From contig NZ_JAIVAR010000001.1 of the NCBI RefSeq assembly GCF_020171925.1, positions 682,001 to 746,000 on the forward strand: a stretch of 64,000 nt of DNA. Direction: 5' to 3'. A program made the position numbers and the translations under genes. Below, piece by piece: positions 16,107 through 24,712 of the stretch. Within the stretch, counting starts at the first letter, position 1; each line of letters starts with the position of its first letter. Source of the DNA: Rossellomorea aquimaris. GTDB lineage: Bacteria > Bacillota > Bacilli > Bacillales > Bacillaceae_B. The notes beneath the pieces were generated by a model. The model made no database searches. It was not told the DNA's origin and saw nothing but the letters and a program-made list of their open reading frames with translations.

Positions 16107-16481
16107 ATGGGAAAAATGAATATTAGTATTAAAGTAGAAATGAATTTATCCGAGGAATATAAGGGGAAACCGGACAAACTTCAAGAGGAAATCGACTTTA
16201 TCTTGAATAAATTCGGGAAGGTAGAAGAATTCTCCAAGGATCATGGTGAGGACAATACCTTCAAGGTAAGAGCCTTTCTGCAAGCTCACGAGTTCCAGGT
16301 CAGCCAGTTTGAAAAATGGGGTGAATGGGAATACGCGCGGAATCTTTCCCGCGACATGAAGATGAACTTCATTGGATTCGGCGAAGTGACCGAGTGCATC
16401 AGCGCCGTGAGAGATTATGAAGCCGATCCGAAAACATTCAAGAACCCGTTGCGGTCATTGCTTTTCTTCTTGGACAAATAA
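16107..16481 (+). CDS. Hypothetical cytoplasmic protein divergent from spx
   Basis: The ATG at 16107 has TAGGAGG upstream and gives 124 residues; the longer frame opening at 15951 has no start signal. The protein is soluble and starts with a beta strand (MNISIKVEMNLS). Helices follow, with FKVRAFLQAHEFQVSQFEKWGEWEYARNL broken by charged turns. No family is recognised. It is divergent from spx, and the spx operator lies about 180 bases upstream of it, so it could belong to the same regulon. A near-perfect terminator follows. Confidence 0.75.
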   Translation: MGKMNISIKVEMNLSEEYKGKPDKLQEEIDFILNKFGKVEEFSKDHGEDNTFKVRAFLQAHEFQVSQFEKWGEWEYARNLSRDMKMNFIGFGEVTECISAVRDYEADPKTFKNPLRSLLFFLDK

Positions 16482-16501
16482 GGACAATTAAATATAGAAG
16501 C

Positions 16502-16534
16502 AAAACGCACTGAAAAATTTTTCAGTGCGTTTTT
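16502..16534 (+). terminator. Rho-independent terminator, near-perfect palindrome
   Basis: AAAACGCACTGAAAAA pairs with TTTTTCAGTGCGTTTT with almost no loop. It has T residues on the right and A residues on the left, so it can work in both directions. It ends the gene at 16107. Confidence 0.92.
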
Positions 16535-16587
16535 AACTTAAAACTTTTATCCCGTTCATTTCGTCTATTCTATGAAGGGGGATTGAA

Positions 16588-16839
16588 ATGAAGAAAAATC
16601 TGAGTCTTATTTCATTTGTACTTTTCTTATTGGCTGCAGCTTCGTACCTCATCATGCTGTTCGGTATGGACAAATTCCTTTTAGCCGGCGTTATCTGTTC
16701 GGTTGTAGGATTGGTGATTGCCTTGTTTTCAGAAAGTGGCATTCATAAGAAAATTGGTTTGTTTGGAAATGGTACCTTTGTTGTGTTGACTGTCATCGTT
16801 CCATTTTTCGTGACGACGTTCTTGTGGAATACCCCATAA
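16588..16839 (+). CDS. Small membrane protein, three helices
   Basis: An 83-residue protein with helices at about residues 5-25, 29-47 and 60-78, separated by short polar loops (SESGIHKKIG). GAAGGGGG lies eight bases before the ATG, and a terminator follows, so it is a genuine single gene. No motif gives a function. A 69-codon frame on the opposite strand is its shadow. Confidence 0.72.
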   Translation: MKKNLSLISFVLFLLAAASYLIMLFGMDKFLLAGVICSVVGLVIALFSESGIHKKIGLFGNGTFVVLTVIVPFFVTTFLWNTP

Positions 16840-16852
16840 TGGTTTGATTTAG

Positions 16853-16887
16853 AAAGGCTTTGAAGGACGTTCCTTGAAGCCTTTTTT
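16853..16887 (+). terminator. Terminator after the small membrane protein
   Basis: AAAGGCTT pairs with AAGCCTTT, with an inner GAAGGACGTTCCTTG hairpin, followed by six T residues. Confidence 0.9.
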
Positions 16888-16906
16888 GTTGCGTAGAATT
16901 AGTTGG

Positions 16907-17371
16907 TCATTTAACTGGATCAACAGAGCTTTTTTCTAGCACCATATCGATGTGCGGGATGCCATCATCCAGATAGGTTTCGGTCACTGCTTGAAAACCG
17001 AAGGAACCATAAAAATCCCTTAAATATTCCTGAGCCTGAATTTTTACAGTGCTTTCCCCCATTTCATCGTGGATAAAAGCTAAGCTTCTTCGTAACAGTT
17101 CGGTTGCGATACCTTTTCCGCGATGCGAACGCTTCACAAGAATCCTGCCTATTGATGCCTCTTCATAAGATACACCGGGAGGCAACAGCCTTGAATACGC
17201 AACCACTTCACCGTTTTCTTCTTTATAAAGATGATACGATTTAAGATCCTTTCCATCAATTTCAGGATAAGGACATTCCTGTTCAACAACAAAGACATCG
17301 GTCCGCTCCTTCAATATGCTGTAAAGCTCGATTGTAGATAATTCGTCAAAGCGTTTTAAATTCCAGGTCAT
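16907..17371 (-). CDS. ElaA-like GNAT acetyltransferase
   Basis: A 154-residue GNAT protein with the ElaA pattern: TWNLKRFDELS at the start, LKERTDVFVVEQECPYPEIDGKD, and the acetyl-CoA loop SIGRILVKRSHRGKGIATELL. ElaA is a conserved acetyltransferase of unknown substrate. The ATG has GAGGGGAC upstream. The gene stands alone; upstream of it begin a half copy of the GGTACGTCCC repeat and a 21-bp array. Confidence 0.87.
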   Translation of the reverse strand: MTWNLKRFDELSTIELYSILKERTDVFVVEQECPYPEIDGKDLKSYHLYKEENGEVVAYSRLLPPGVSYEEASIGRILVKRSHRGKGIATELLRRSLAFIHDEMGESTVKIQAQEYLRDFYGSFGFQAVTETYLDDGIPHIDMVLEKSSVDPVK

Positions 17372-17445
17372 GATGTTGGTCCCCTCTTATGTAATAGTAA
17401 CTACATTATAATTGGTTTGGATGAGATTGTCCTGCAATACAATTT

Positions 17446-17489
17446 AAAGGTACGTCCCGCAGTACGCTAGTGCATTAAAGTGAGGGCTT
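17446..17489. repeat. Half copy of the GGTACGTCCC repeat
   Basis: AAAGGTACGTCCCGC at 17446-17460 equals the left arm of the intact copies. The inner GCATTAA word is present, but the right arm has decayed to GTGAGGGCTTT. It no longer forms the long stem. Confidence 0.65.
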
Positions 17490-17662
17490 TGTTTTTGGGG
17501 TGTCCGTTTTGAGTTAAAATATCCTATTTTAGTGTGTAAAAGTTAATGAAATGCGTGTTTTTTCTTTTCTGAAGAAGGATAGTTCGTAGGAGGACAGTAC
17601 CGTCGGCTGAATTTACTCCAATATCGTCTATCTTATATAGTCCACAAACTGGGTTCAAGACA

Positions 17663-17742
17663 TTTATTAGCGAAAAAAGGTATTTTATTATCGAAATCAA
17701 CGAGTTTATTATTGAAATCAATAGATTTATTATCGAAAACTC
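17663..17742. repeat. Array 2: 21-bp period, core TTTATTATCGAAA
   Basis: TTTATTA words start at 17663, 17684, 17705 and 17726, exactly 21 bases apart, each followed by TCGAAA, GCGAAA or TTGAAA. Two looser units start at 17797 and 17818, again 21 apart. Read on the minus strand the core is TTTCGATAATAAA, the same word as in arrays 4 and 5. It lies between the GH16 terminator and the ElaA gene and codes for nothing. Confidence 0.82.
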
Positions 17743-17845
17743 TTCCGCGGCTTGACCTTATTACCAAATAATTAAAGATGTAATCGATTCAAGACTTTTA
17801 TTTTCAATTTTTGCGGTTTATTAGTGAACCCAATTCACCTTAGAT

Positions 17846-17880
17846 TAAAAAGGACCGCACGAGTTAACGTTGCGGTCCCC
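17846..17880 (-). terminator. Terminator of the GH16 gene
   Basis: On the minus strand GGACCGCAACG...CGTGCGGTCC forms a GC-rich stem with a GTTAAC-containing loop, followed by TTTTT. It begins ten bases after the glucanase stop. Confidence 0.92.
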
Positions 17881-17889
17881 TTGCCAAAC

Positions 17890-20800
17890 TTAATTTGAAA
17901 CGCCTACATCCTTCACTCGGAGGACGACGTTGTCGATGGTGATATCATGTACGCCGGCAAATTGTCCCATTAGGAATTTCAAAGACACGATGTCATTTGC
18001 TTCCATCTGAAACTCATATGAATAGTTTTTCATGACATCATCGACTGCGAAGACCTTATTGAAGTAGCGAAAATAGCCCGTATTCTCAAGAGTCACTTCA
18101 ATGTTTCGTGCAACAGTCGACTTTGCGTCGAAAGAAAGTTCATAGGTCAGTCCTTGACCAAGTTTCATATTTGCCTGTTCTGCGAGAACGCTCCACGCTT
18201 CATTACCAGCGTTAATGATGTGGACATTCATCTGCTCGTTTTCTCCAGTAACACTGGCATTAGCATCAAAATGAATATACGAACTCCATAAATCTAACCC
18301 CAAAGTAAAATCTCCATTTATTAACGGCTCCACCTCAACATCAAGCGACGTCTTCATCAGTCTCACATTATCAAGAACCACATCCCCGTTCGTTCCACCA
18401 AGCTTGAACACGAGCTGCCCGAAGTCATCGCTTTGCCCTTCAAGCATCTTGAAGCTCACTTTATGGTTCGTCATTTCTCCATCCAGATTGACAGTTACTT
18501 CATCAGAATAACTGACTGTCCCGTCTTCACTTAGGATATCAATTTCAATCGGGCGTTCGTTTGATGCACGCCCATCAAACGTCAGCTCATATGATGCACC
18601 GTCCACAAGCATCAAACCACCTTGCTTCAAATGAACATCATTAGCGTTCGCACCGCCATTTGTTATTGCCACATGCAGCTCACGATCTTCTTCCGAAACC
18701 TCGGCAGTTGCTTCTGCCGGGGCATTCACAGCCACATCCCAATACTTCAAGCGGGTCATATCCCCTTGATCAAAGGTTCCATTGTAAACATGATTACCGT
18801 CCCCTAGAGGAGTTTTCGAAGTTCCTTCGGGATCGATGGGTTCCACTTCTTCCACTCGGACATTGCCGATCCATACGGGCGCATTACCTTTTGCTCCCAT
18901 ATTGATCTCTAGCCTTGCCGCTATATCCGTATCTTGGCGGTGGGTGAATGTGTATTCATATGTTTGGACTGTGCTTGTCAATTGCATTGTCTGCTCACCC
19001 GAATAGTTGGCGTATCCTCTTTCAGCTCCACCAGAGACCTTCGACATGATCGTACGATCGATATTCGATTTGGCATCAAAGCTCACTTTATAGGTACCGC
19101 CTTTAGCTATCGACACATTCTGGATTTGCTGTAAAGCCCATAATGCATTACCTGGATTCGTCACGGTTGTTTTCGCATAAGGAACTCCATCAATCACTTC
19201 CTTCGTCATCGTACCGCTTCCTCCAAAGTCAGGAAGTGTCACAAAGTTCCAGTATAGAGGATCCAATACATCTTCGGGTGCATCCACAACGGTGAATGGT
19301 TCCGAGTAAGCTTGATCATAAATATAATTCCCATCCGCTTGCGGGAACTTCGCACCTTCAGGAAGTTCCTCTTTGACTTGTGCAGGTTCAACAGGATCCA
19401 TATAGTCCCTTCCCGTGAGCTCATAAACTCGCACATAATCCACTTCCATTTCGCCCGGGAATGGTGTTGTCCTGTCTGGATCACCGCCATACCATCCTCC
19501 GACTGCGAGGTTCAAGATGATGTAGAATTCTTGGTCGAATGGTGCAGGAAAGGCATATTTATCGGCCTGATTTGTGCCTTTTGTAAACCAGTCATTCAGC
19601 GTCTGATAAAGTTCACCATCTACATACCAGCGGATCTCACCTGGTTCCCATTCAATTCCGTACGTATGAAAGCCAGTTGTATCCTGTCCTTCCGGAAAAT
19701 GATACTCTGCACCCGTATACGTATTATTTGGGTACTCTTCCCCGTAATGAACCGTTCCGCCGATAGTACCTGTATCTCGACCCGCATTTTCCATGATGTC
19801 GATTTCCCCTGAGGTCGGCCAATTTCCATAAACACTGTCCTCTGGCATCATCCAGAAGGCTGGCCAGAGACCCTGACCTTCAGGCAGTTTCATACGTGCT
19901 TCAAACTTACCGTATTTTTTTGAAAATAATCCCTTTGTCTTCAATTTGGCCGAAGAGTAGTTATATGAACCGTATTGATCCGTAATCGCTCTTCTTTCCT
20001 TCTTCGCTTTTATGACGAGCTTCCCGTCTCTTATGAATGAATTCTTTGAAGAATCCGTATAATATTCAAGCTCGTTATTCCCCCATCCAGGAGAAATCCC
20101 ATTACCTTCTTCATCCACGATCCAGTTCCCGATATCATATGTCCATTTCTCTGGGTCTACCACATTGTTGATGAACTCATCTGACCATACAAGTGACCAA
20201 TCAGATTCAGTTGTCCCAACCCCATAGACTGCAACCTGTCCAAGGGTTGAATTTACCGAATGTACGTCGTTCTGCACCTCATCCGCTACGAAAACTTTAC
20301 CACTGACCGTAACGGTGTCCAGTGTAACTGTTTCTCCGACAGCTCCGCCCGTTATATAAAGATCTCCATTGATCTTTATATCCTTTAGCATCACTCCGCC
20401 ATGACTGATGAGTGCATTTCCTTCTATATCCTCACCGGTATACTCCCCTGCATTATTGAAGTATCCTTCTGCCCTTTCATTGAATAGACGGAAGGCATCG
20501 GCGAGTTTAAGGGGTTCAGCCCCATCATCAACCGAAATAGTACTTCCAGGAAAAACGTATTGAAGTGTAGAAACGGCTTCTTCTTTTGTCACGGCCACAC
20601 CATCTTCAGCGCCTTCACCGTACACCTCGTCCCAATACCCAATTTCCTTCGCTTGCTTCACAACATCCGCAGGTTTCCACGTCATTTCTTCATTTCCGTA
20701 ACCAATCAAAGTATGGATAAGACCAGAAAATTCAACCTTTGACAACGCTGCATTGGGATTCTTTTTCATCTTCTCTAAACGATCAAAGATCCCTCTTTCC

Positions 20801-20916
20801 TCCCATCGCTTCAGCAACTCTGCATTCCCATCATCCGGCCCCTTCGCCCCGGCTGGCAGGACAACAGACAATGCCAGCATCAACACAACCATCACCATCA
20901 CCGCTTTGTTTCTCAT
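17890..20916 (-). CDS. Secreted GH16 beta-glucanase (laminarinase-like) with CBM modules
   Basis: A 1008-residue exported enzyme. Residues 1-24 are a signal peptide ending AGA. Residues 30-235 are an N-terminal region with an alpha-helical S-layer-like part and a beta-helix-like stretch. Residues 239-500 are a family 16 glycoside hydrolase, with the catalytic signature GEIDIMENAG (nucleophile E371, acid/base E376, D373 between) and substrate-side Trp residues (WPAFWMMPED). Three related C-terminal beta modules of about 150 residues resemble CBM4/9. The likely activity is endo-1,3(4)-beta-glucan hydrolysis outside the cell. The upstream region has two LacI-type operators and a cre-like site. 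No transporter or sugar regulator lies nearby. Confidence 0.92.
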   Translation of the reverse strand: MRNKAVMVMVVLMLALSVVLPAGAKGPDDGNAELLKRWEERGIFDRLEKMKKNPNAALSKVEFSGLIHTLIGYGNEEMTWKPADVVKQAKEIGYWDEVYGEGAEDGVAVTKEEAVSTLQYVFPGSTISVDDGAEPLKLADAFRLFNERAEGYFNNAGEYTGEDIEGNALISHGGVMLKDIKINGDLYITGGAVGETVTLDTVTVSGKVFVADEVQNDVHSVNSTLGQVAVYGVGTTESDWSLVWSDEFINNVVDPEKWTYDIGNWIVDEEGNGISPGWGNNELEYYTDSSKNSFIRDGKLVIKAKKERRAITDQYGSYNYSSAKLKTKGLFSKKYGKFEARMKLPEGQGLWPAFWMMPEDSVYGNWPTSGEIDIMENAGRDTGTIGGTVHYGEEYPNNTYTGAEYHFPEGQDTTGFHTYGIEWEPGEIRWYVDGELYQTLNDWFTKGTNQADKYAFPAPFDQEFYIILNLAVGGWYGGDPDRTTPFPGEMEVDYVRVYELTGRDYMDPVEPAQVKEELPEGAKFPQADGNYIYDQAYSEPFTVVDAPEDVLDPLYWNFVTLPDFGGSGTMTKEVIDGVPYAKTTVTNPGNALWALQQIQNVSIAKGGTYKVSFDAKSNIDRTIMSKVSGGAERGYANYSGEQTMQLTSTVQTYEYTFTHRQDTDIAARLEINMGAKGNAPVWIGNVRVEEVEPIDPEGTSKTPLGDGNHVYNGTFDQGDMTRLKYWDVAVNAPAEATAEVSEEDRELHVAITNGGANANDVHLKQGGLMLVDGASYELTFDGRASNERPIEIDILSEDGTVSYSDEVTVNLDGEMTNHKVSFKMLEGQSDDFGQLVFKLGGTNGDVVLDNVRLMKTSLDVEVEPLINGDFTLGLDLWSSYIHFDANASVTGENEQMNVHIINAGNEAWSVLAEQANMKLGQGLTYELSFDAKSTVARNIEVTLENTGYFRYFNKVFAVDDVMKNYSYEFQMEANDIVSLKFLMGQFAGVHDITIDNVVLRVKDVGVSN

Positions 20917-20987
20917 TTCTTTGTTTCCTCCTTTGTTTGTATATGTAAAGAAGGGTGGTTCCCTTCATCACATCGATATTCGAATGA

Positions 20988-21007
20988 TTTCGAAACCGGT
21001 TTCGAAA
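20988..21007. promoter_or_regulatory. LacI-type operator 1 upstream of GH16
   Basis: A perfect 20-bp palindrome, TTTCGAAACC/GGTTTCGAAA, centred 81 bases upstream of the glucanase ATG. The central CG and the AAACCGGTTT pattern are typical of LacI/GalR-family sites. No such regulator gene lies in the window. Confidence 0.8.
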
Positions 21008-21082
21008 CAGTGCAAAAAAAGATTCAACGATCCAATTGAGTATCCTCCAATTCAGGTCTTCCAACCTTTGGAGCACTCGCAT

Positions 21083-21106
21083 ATCTTCGAAACCGGTTTC
21101 GAAGAT
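21083..21106. promoter_or_regulatory. LacI-type operator 2 upstream of GH16
   Basis: A perfect 24-bp palindrome, ATCTTCGAAACC/GGTTTCGAAGAT, with the same 16-bp core as operator 1. Its centre is 97 bases further upstream, a spacing that would allow looping by a tetrameric repressor. Confidence 0.82.
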
Positions 21107-21148
21107 GCGTCGAAAAAAATCCCATGTTAACTCGTTCACCCCCTAAAA

Positions 21149-21162
21149 AGAAAACGCTTTCT
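21149..21162. promoter_or_regulatory. Probable CcpA cre site upstream of GH16
   Basis: On the minus strand AGAAAGCGTTTTCT matches the cre consensus TGWAARCGYTWWCW at all but the first position. It lies about 239 bases upstream of the glucanase start. Carbon catabolite repression or activation of a polysaccharidase would make sense, but the distance suggests it acts on an upstream promoter. Confidence 0.6.
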
Positions 21163-21268
21163 CAAAAGGGTAAAAAAATAACATGGAACACTCTCTCCAT
21201 ATTAATAGATTACTACACTTCTAATCCAATTCCTTTCAAACAAATAAAAACAGTCCCATATACCCATT

Positions 21269-21321
21269 AAAGGTACGTCCCTCTCCGCATTAACGCGCTA
21301 CTGCAGTGAGGGACGTACCTT
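21269..21321. terminator. GGTACGTCCC repeat, copy B (terminator-like)
   Basis: AAAGGTACGTCCCTC pairs with GAGGGACGTACCTT around a 24-base middle containing TTAACGCG. It overlaps the last codons of the sensor kinase gene at 21290 and would end its transcript. Confidence 0.82.
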
Positions 21322-22579
21322 CTTGATAGATTGGGAAGGTTAGGATGACGGAGGTTCCTTTGTTTGGTTTGCTTTGGACGTGGATGCTGCCTTTCATTCC
21401 TTGAACGATTTGGAAGACGGTCATCATCCCGAGTCCTGTTCCGTGTTTTCCTTTCAGGGAGAAGTAGGGTTCTCCGAGTCGCACGAGCTGTTCTTTTGTC
21501 ATGCCGATTCCCGAATCGGTGACGACAACCTTCACCTTCTTCTCTTCTATGTAGCTTGTAACCTGTAAAGTACCTCCCTTTTCCATCGCTTCCAACCCGT
21601 TTTTCATAATGTTGATCAGTACCTGCTGCAACTTGTTCGGGTCTCCCTTAATACAATGGAAATGTGGGATGTCCACATCCACATGTATCCCCTTTTTGAT
21701 GGCGAGTGGTGTGATGATCTCCTTTGACCGTTGAATTTCATCCCGAATTTCCACTTCCACTTCAAGCTCAGGGTGCGGCCTGGCAAAGTTCAAGTATTGA
21801 TTGATGACTTCCGTGGCTCGGTCGATTTCACTGACGGCCACTTTCGAAAGCTCGCTATTGGCTCTGAAATTGGATGGGTCCTCATTGATCAGTTGAAGAA
21901 AACCTTTTACGGTTGTCAACGGGTTTCGCACTTCATGGCTCATGCTCGCAGCCAAATGACTGACAACCTGCATCTTCTCGTATTTAATGGCCTCCATCTG
22001 AAGATGATAGACGGTTCGAATCAATTCATATAAATAGAATACAAAGAACGTAGACGTCGTTAGGACCGTGGAATAAATAAGAAACGAAAGCATATTTTCA
22101 AAATTAAAAATCAACGAGGGTATTCCGAAAGTGAATATAGAATAAACGAATGATAAGGCAGTAAACCAATAGACTCTTGATCTCCAAGGCTTACGATTTA
22201 ATTTAGGGCGCATGAAATAGACGAGCATCGTACATAAAATCGCCATTACAATGGTTACGACCAGTCCCATCCCAAGCATTGGTGCCCGGAAGGCAATCAT
22301 CGTCGCGGCTAGTAGCAGTAATACCGAATTTCCTCCGTAGACGCCACCCAATAAAAAAGGGATGAACCGTAAGTCATAAATAAATCCATCTTCAATTTGT
22401 ACAGACAAGCCCATACTGATGATCATTAAAAATGCACTGATGAAATAGGTATGTATCGATTTATTGTCTAACTTATGTATTTTCCCTTTGGAGAGGAAAT
22501 GAAAATTCAATAGTAGTATAACGATTAATATGACAAGGAGATTGATCAGTAATCCTGTCAACAGCTCATAATGTCCCAT
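21290..22579 (-). CDS. Membrane sensor histidine kinase, KinB-like
   Basis: A 429-residue kinase. About six membrane helices occupy residues 8-188 and resemble the 5TM/LytS-type input domain of KinB. The HisKA domain has the phospho-acceptor H215 in SHEVRNPLTTVKGF. The HATPase domain has an N box (NIMKNGLEA), a G1 box (VTDSGIGM) and a G2 box (GTGLGMM). In Bacillus such kinases feed phosphate to Spo0F in the sporulation relay, and none has a partner response regulator next door, as here. The ATG has GGAGG upstream. The tail overlaps the terminator repeat. A second kinase of the same plan is encoded at 25189. Confidence 0.88.
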   Translation of the reverse strand: MGHYELLTGLLINLLVILIVILLLNFHFLSKGKIHKLDNKSIHTYFISAFLMIISMGLSVQIEDGFIYDLRFIPFLLGGVYGGNSVLLLLAATMIAFRAPMLGMGLVVTIVMAILCTMLVYFMRPKLNRKPWRSRVYWFTALSFVYSIFTFGIPSLIFNFENMLSFLIYSTVLTTSTFFVFYLYELIRTVYHLQMEAIKYEKMQVVSHLAASMSHEVRNPLTTVKGFLQLINEDPSNFRANSELSKVAVSEIDRATEVINQYLNFARPHPELEVEVEIRDEIQRSKEIITPLAIKKGIHVDVDIPHFHCIKGDPNKLQQVLINIMKNGLEAMEKGGTLQVTSYIEEKKVKVVVTDSGIGMTKEQLVRLGEPYFSLKGKHGTGLGMMTVFQIVQGMKGSIHVQSKPNKGTSVILTFPIYQEGTSLTAVAR

Positions 22580-22880
22580 TATTGGTCCTCCATAATACGA
22601 AGAATGAATTGTGACAATCTTCTTTCTATATGCATATTATAAAGGAATTTAGCCCTGTTTGGTCACTCAGAAAAAAGTCCCAAGTTTCCTTGAATCTGTC
22701 TATAGAAACGAATGGAATCTTCTTCTAAATACTATAAAAACCCTCTATTTCCCCATTCATTTCAACCGAATTTTCTTAAATACTTCCATTTCACCCGATT
22801 GAATACCCCTATAAGGGACTACCATTGATTCAATGTTGTACTCCAAGTCTTTGTCAACCATCCGAACTTGGGAAAATTCC

Positions 22881-22933
22881 AAGGTACGTCCCGCCGCACT
22901 TTAACGCGTTAACGAACAGCGGGACGTACCTTT
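22881..22933. terminator. GGTACGTCCC repeat, copy C (terminator-like)
   Basis: AAGGTACGTCCCGC pairs with GCGGGACGTACCTT around a middle containing TTTAACGCGTTAACG. It touches the stop of the fused kinase gene at 22932. The rest of the gap (22580-22880) shows no gene. Confidence 0.85.
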
Positions 22934-24647
22934 AGTTCTTGGCTTTGTTCCAAGCGGATGCGAATGCTGAGAGCGATTGGTATCTTTCAGTTCTATTTTG
23001 ACTGACTGCTTTGGACGCTACTTTATATAATCCTTCGCTCATTCGCCACTTCTCACATGAGCGATCTGTTTCTCCTCCGAACAGTGCAAAGGCGGTGGCT
23101 CCCATTACGTACACATTGGTTATTTCATCGATTGGTGCACCCTTTGTGAATTCTTCCGGAGACATGAATCGGGACGAGCCCCACATCCGGCCCATCGTAT
23201 TTGTATAGGGAGCTTTCGAGTAGAGATCGATATCACAAATCAACGTCTTCTCCAGATGAAAATCGTACAATATGCTACTGTCGTAAAAGTCGATGGCCAC
23301 ATAGCCCTGCTCAATCACGAACTGATGGAAGGCAAGGATATCGTTGAACACCTCAAGTCTTGACACATCCGGCAACTTCATGAATCGTTCCCTCGACAGA
23401 GGATACATCCTTCCCATGCATTCAGCGTCCGTCCATTCAAAAATGGCAGCGAACCCTCTGTTGACTTCATCTGCATCGACCAATCGAACCAAATGTTCGT
23501 GAGCCAATTCGCGATAAACCTTAACGGCACCTTTGAGATTGTCAACCGCTTCCTCAGGCTCACCCACAAATCGTACGGTCCTGCTTCCGGCAAATTTGAT
23601 GAAAAGTCTTTCTTCCCCTTTCTTCACCCCAAAGCAAATATTCCCGGAATCCTGATCATCAAAAACCTTGAACACTTCACCATAATTCCTGATGAACGAA
23701 AAGTCATATGGAGATTTTAATTTAAAAGGAATGCCATCAATCGTTTGATAATAGAAATCTTCCACATACCAAGAGGGAACAGGATTCTTCATCCCATCAT
23801 ACCACCCCAGAACTTCCTTCGCCTGGCGCTTCATCACATTCACTTCCTCTTCTCCATACGACATTGCCCACGGAATGGATGACAGCATGTTGCTGCTAAT
23901 ATAAAAAGCCAACAACATAAAGAATTTTTCAGGTGGCCTCCCGCCAAAATACCCGTCGAGCTGACCGCTCGCAAAATGTGGACTTACACCTGCACTCCAC
24001 ACAATCCGATTGAATTCTTCCCACGGATCGCCGTGATCATACCGGTTGAAATCGATGACGGAAAGAGTCCCACTTTCAGAGATGACCATATTGCCAACAT
24101 GATAATCGCCATGATGAATCGATTGTGGCCTTCCTTTTAAAAGGCCCCTGTTTTCTTCAAGGTATTGAATGATGCCTTCCCCACCTTCAATTTCTATGCC
24201 ACATTCACGATAGTTCTTGATTTTACTATCTGCTTTACGGTTAAACCGTACTTCCCACTCTTCTTGGTCAGCCGGTGCTTGAGTAGAGTGGATGTCACGG
24301 AGGATCCTCCCTGATTTCAGACCGAGTTCATATTGCTCCGCTTCGGATAATTGTGGTAACACCAGTGCGGCATCTTCCCCTTCGCACCAAGTAAAGAGGG
24401 TGAATACATTTTCACCATTATTACAAAAGCCCATTTCAATCGGCTTCGACATAGGGATTCCCTGTTGAGACAAGCTTTTCATCAGGTCAAACTCAATCTT
24501 CTTCTTTTCATACTGAGACCGATCGGCTACTCGTAGCAGCAGTTTCTCACCCGTGTCTGTTTCTATATAATACTTCTTATCCTCCGACCACCCTTTGTGG
24601 ATCGGTTCTATTTTGACAAAGGTCCTATCCGTTTTAATGTTTAGCAT
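22932..24647 (-). CDS. Fusion of an APH-type phosphotransferase and a protein-kinase-like domain
   Basis: The ATG at 24647 with GGGGGAT upstream gives 571 residues; the TTG at 24662 overlaps that site. Residues about 5-285 are an aminoglycoside-phosphotransferase-type kinase, with the catalytic loop HHGDYHVGN and the metal-binding VIDFNRYDHGDPWEEF. Residues about 300-565 are a second kinase-like domain. It has LFIKFAG as the Lys strand, GYVAIDFYDSS as the catalytic loop, CDIDLYS in place of DFG, and MGRMWGSSRFMSPEEF as the activation segment. I know both halves as separate Bacillus proteins, so the single chain looks like a gene fusion. The substrates are unknown. It is followed by terminator repeat copy C. 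Confidence 0.85.
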   Translation of the reverse strand: MLNIKTDRTFVKIEPIHKGWSEDKKYYIETDTGEKLLLRVADRSQYEKKKIEFDLMKSLSQQGIPMSKPIEMGFCNNGENVFTLFTWCEGEDAALVLPQLSEAEQYELGLKSGRILRDIHSTQAPADQEEWEVRFNRKADSKIKNYRECGIEIEGGEGIIQYLEENRGLLKGRPQSIHHGDYHVGNMVISESGTLSVIDFNRYDHGDPWEEFNRIVWSAGVSPHFASGQLDGYFGGRPPEKFFMLLAFYISSNMLSSIPWAMSYGEEEVNVMKRQAKEVLGWYDGMKNPVPSWYVEDFYYQTIDGIPFKLKSPYDFSFIRNYGEVFKVFDDQDSGNICFGVKKGEERLFIKFAGSRTVRFVGEPEEAVDNLKGAVKVYRELAHEHLVRLVDADEVNRGFAAIFEWTDAECMGRMYPLSRERFMKLPDVSRLEVFNDILAFHQFVIEQGYVAIDFYDSSILYDFHLEKTLICDIDLYSKAPYTNTMGRMWGSSRFMSPEEFTKGAPIDEITNVYVMGATAFALFGGETDRSCEKWRMSEGLYKVASKAVSQNRTERYQSLSAFASAWNKAKN

Positions 24648-24712
24648 TAAGTTATCCCCCAATATCCCAATTAAAAATAGGATACTCCCAAGAGCATCCA
24701 GATAAAAGATTC

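Noticed and set aside
20831-21139. 102-codon minus-strand ORF before the glucanase
   Set aside because: It runs through two operators, the leader and the ribosome binding site of the glucanase; composition is not protein-like.
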